Of a stretch of 64,000 bases of DNA, positions 62,427 to 64,000 are shown piece by piece. The position numbers and the translations under genes were made by a program. The stretch comes from UBA4971 sp029551185 (lineage in GTDB: Bacteria > Bacillota > SHA-98 > UBA4971). The DNA lies in contig DAOSZN010000010.1 of NCBI GenBank assembly GCA_035593725.1, forward strand, positions 1-64,000, read 5' to 3'. Position 1 is the stretch's first letter. The number at the start of each line of letters is the position of its first letter. The notes under the pieces are model-generated. The model did no database searches, was not told the origin of the DNA, and saw only the letters and a program-made list of their open reading frames with translations.

Positions 62427-63536
62427 ATGGCAGAGAAGGACAAGATTTGGTTGACTACTGAGTGTCCTGCCATAGTATTTGAGGATAACACTGTCGGCAG
62501 GTTGAAGAAGAAGATTTGGGACGCGTCTGAGGAAGAGATCGAGGAAATCTTGGCGAAATATGAAATCCCGTCTGAGCCGGAACTGGGAAAACCCGGTACA
62601 TATATTCAGAATACCGTCCGCAATGAATTGATACAAAATCGTAGGAAGAACGATGTAGTGTTAATTCCTGTAGGTTGTACCGAAAATCACGGTATTCACA
62701 CAGTAAGCGGCCTTGACACTTTTATGGTGACTCAGATTTGCGAAGGAGTGCGCAGATACACAGCGAAGCAAGGACGACCTGTAAACCTTGCATTTCCTCC
62801 GCTGAATTACGGCGGACACCCGTACCATCATCTGGGAATGCCGGGAACCGTGATTATGCCTGAGGAAGTAGTCCGTGAAACCATGATCAACGTAATGCTG
62901 GGATTATGGAATGACGGTTTTCGCAAGCAGATTATAATCAACAACCACGGCCAGCTTTGGATGCTGGAAGCTGCGCTTCAGGAGTTCATGAAGAGATATC
63001 ACTTGCCAGGCGTATTCCAAGTGATGGATTGGCACCGCGCTGTCAGGGAATTCTTCTATCCCGTTCACCGAAAAGACAGTCTGGAGACGCATTTTGTCCA
63101 TGCAGATGAAGCGGAGACTTCAGTGGCTTTGTTGATGTTCCCTGAAGGTATGGTGGATATGAGTGTGGTTGTGGACGCTGAAGGTAAGGGATATCTTCCT
63201 GACGGCCACTTTGATAAGTCGGTGGAGCCTTTCCGTCGTCCGCACCGTTGGTCTGAAGGAGAGGGGCATATGGCTATTGAGCGAGCAGCCACTCCTGAAG
63301 GGGTTGTAGGAAAACCCAGCTTATCAACAGCGGAAAAGGCGAAAAGACCAATCGCAGCTATCCTTGAGTATTTGACTCTGGTTATTGATCAAATCCTGGA
63401 GGTTTTCCCACCTGGAGAGGTTCCTCCCGTTGAGGAAGTTACTTTGAGAACAGCTGAGGAAATGGAGCCGTTCTTAAAAGAGCCGGGCAGCCCGGGATGG
63501 AAATCCGTATATGAACTGCCGAAAATCGGGTTTTAG
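62427..63536 (+). CDS. iolN: 3-dehydro-scyllo-inosose hydrolase (creatininase family)
   Basis: 369 residues. Creatininase-fold metal site: PVGCTENHGIHTVSGLDTFM (Glu, His, Asp), NYGGHPYHH, INNHGQ and HADEAETSVAL. Position after iolM and the length agree with Thermotoga-type IolN, which opens the ring of 3-dehydro-scyllo-inosose to a keto-gluconate. AAGGGGG lies about nine bases before the ATG. Confidence 0.85.
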   Translation: MAEKDKIWLTTECPAIVFEDNTVGRLKKKIWDASEEEIEEILAKYEIPSEPELGKPGTYIQNTVRNELIQNRRKNDVVLIPVGCTENHGIHTVSGLDTFMVTQICEGVRRYTAKQGRPVNLAFPPLNYGGHPYHHLGMPGTVIMPEEVVRETMINVMLGLWNDGFRKQIIINNHGQLWMLEAALQEFMKRYHLPGVFQVMDWHRAVREFFYPVHRKDSLETHFVHADEAETSVALLMFPEGMVDMSVVVDAEGKGYLPDGHFDKSVEPFRRPHRWSEGEGHMAIERAATPEGVVGKPSLSTAEKAKRPIAAILEYLTLVIDQILEVFPPGEVPPVEEVTLRTAEEMEPFLKEPGSPGWKSVYELPKIGF

Positions 63537-63568
63537 CTAAAAGGTCATAATCTCCCGGGATGTTTAGG

Positions 63569-63613
63569 ACGTTCATGGGAAAGGGGAGGGGTTCTTCTCT
63601 TTCCCATGAACGT
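63569..63613. terminator. Perfect 15-bp hairpin after iolN
   Basis: ACGTTCATGGGAAAG (63569-63583) and CTTTCCCATGAACGT (63599-63613) are exact complements around a 15-base loop, 33 bp after the stop. No U-tract follows. Confidence 0.65.
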
Positions 63614-63618
63614 GAGTC

Positions 63619-63897
63619 ATGTCTGATTCACGAAAAGCGATAAATGAGAAGATGCTCATGCTATTAGGGTTTAACTGCGCAACCGGTATGAATTACGATT
63701 TAAAGACGGATATTCGCTTGGCAAAGCATGCAGGATTTGAACTATTGGAGATTATTTGGGCTGCCAAACTGAACAAGTGCTTGGAGAGTAATTCAGCCTG
63801 GAGTCTGAAACAGCTGTTTGGCGAGGCCGGTATTAAACTTGAAATTCTTTGGGGAGAGGTATTGAGTTACCGACTTACCGATGCTATCATAGAATAA
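63619..63897 (+). pseudogene. Truncated sugar phosphate isomerase/epimerase (N-terminal part)
   Basis: 92 codons. LLGFNCATGMNYDLKTDIRLAKHAGFELLEI is the first strand-helix-strand of a TIM-barrel sugar isomerase/epimerase of about 280 residues (IolO/IolE-like group), but the frame stops at TAA 63895-63897 after about a quarter of the fold. No continuation is seen in the remaining 103 bases. In Thermotoga-type loci an IolO epimerase follows the IolN step, so this may be a decayed copy. There is no clear ribosome binding site. Confidence 0.55.
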
Positions 63898-64000
63898 ATT
63901 CATAGCGTGGATCAAGACAAGGACGATGAAGAGGAGGAGTAAGCCGGTGAAAGAGCAAAAAGCGAGCTCTGACCGGTGAGAGGGGGCCTCTGTAGCCGAG
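63898..64000. other. Window end, unassigned
   Basis: A GAGGAGG (63933-63939) is followed by short frames that stop within 20 codons, so no gene start can be defended before the window ends. Confidence 0.4.

Overview
The window reads as chromosomal DNA of a clostridial-type Bacillota. The strongest markers are a SCIFF ranthipeptide gene with its radical SAM/SPASM maturase (near-universal in Clostridia), ComFA/ComFC competence homologues, an MreB, a UPF0182 membrane protein, a GntR/YtrA-type ABC operon, Gram-positive style AGGAGG ribosome binding sites, and frequent GTG/TTG starts. I cannot name a species. I found no rRNA, tRNA, CRISPR array or insertion sequence.

Region by region. 1-2652: tail of an unknown gene, then an autoregulated GntR - ABC ATPase - ABC permease operon. 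3109-7768: SCIFF peptide, its maturase, an M1-like metallopeptidase and a lipoprotein alpha/beta hydrolase. 7761-10929 (minus): a histone-deacetylase-like enzyme with a cysteine-rich tail and an orphan HyuA. 11236-11923: MNT/HEPN toxin-antitoxin pair. 12021-14482: a guanine-class purine riboswitch in front of an amidohydrolase (deaminase), then a ThiF/MoeB-type E1 enzyme. 14693-19456: a LuxR-type regulator and a probable RiPP operon: an unannotated 33-residue peptide, a PqqD-like/radical SAM/SPASM enzyme, a CPBP membrane protease, and an ABC ATPase plus permease. The gene order resembles the Bacillus skf operon. 19758-24777: UPF0182, an OGG-type DNA glycosylase, a Lys-rich micropeptide and MreB.

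24885-32066: a sodium:solute symporter diverges from a sigma54 activator (GAF-PAS-AAA+-Fis). Downstream, a near-consensus -24/-12 promoter at 29055-29070 drives a double AsnC/Lrp-like protein and an orphan alpha-type ADP-forming acyl-CoA synthetase through a long structured leader.

32493-54436 is a large carbohydrate island. It holds an MFS transporter, an orphan family-5 solute-binding protein, a nitrilase-family amidase, an alpha/beta hydrolase, an APH-fold kinase, an enolase-superfamily enzyme, three Gfo/Idh/MocA dehydrogenases, an AraC regulator, a complete Dpp/Opp-type transporter without its own binding protein, a NagC-like ROK regulator, a TIM-barrel isomerase, NagA and NagB. Together these suggest import and breakdown of an amino-sugar oligosaccharide, with GlcNAc-6-P to GlcN-6-P to fructose-6-P as the core.

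54457-58376: divergent ComFA and ComFC and a bifunctional-nuclease-family protein. 58803-63897: a Thermotoga-type inositol catabolic locus: LacI regulator with its own operator, IolG, IolM, IolN and a truncated sugar isomerase/epimerase. A second copy of the operator motif lies before iolM. A recurrent feature of the window is long, perfect intergenic hairpins without a U-tract.
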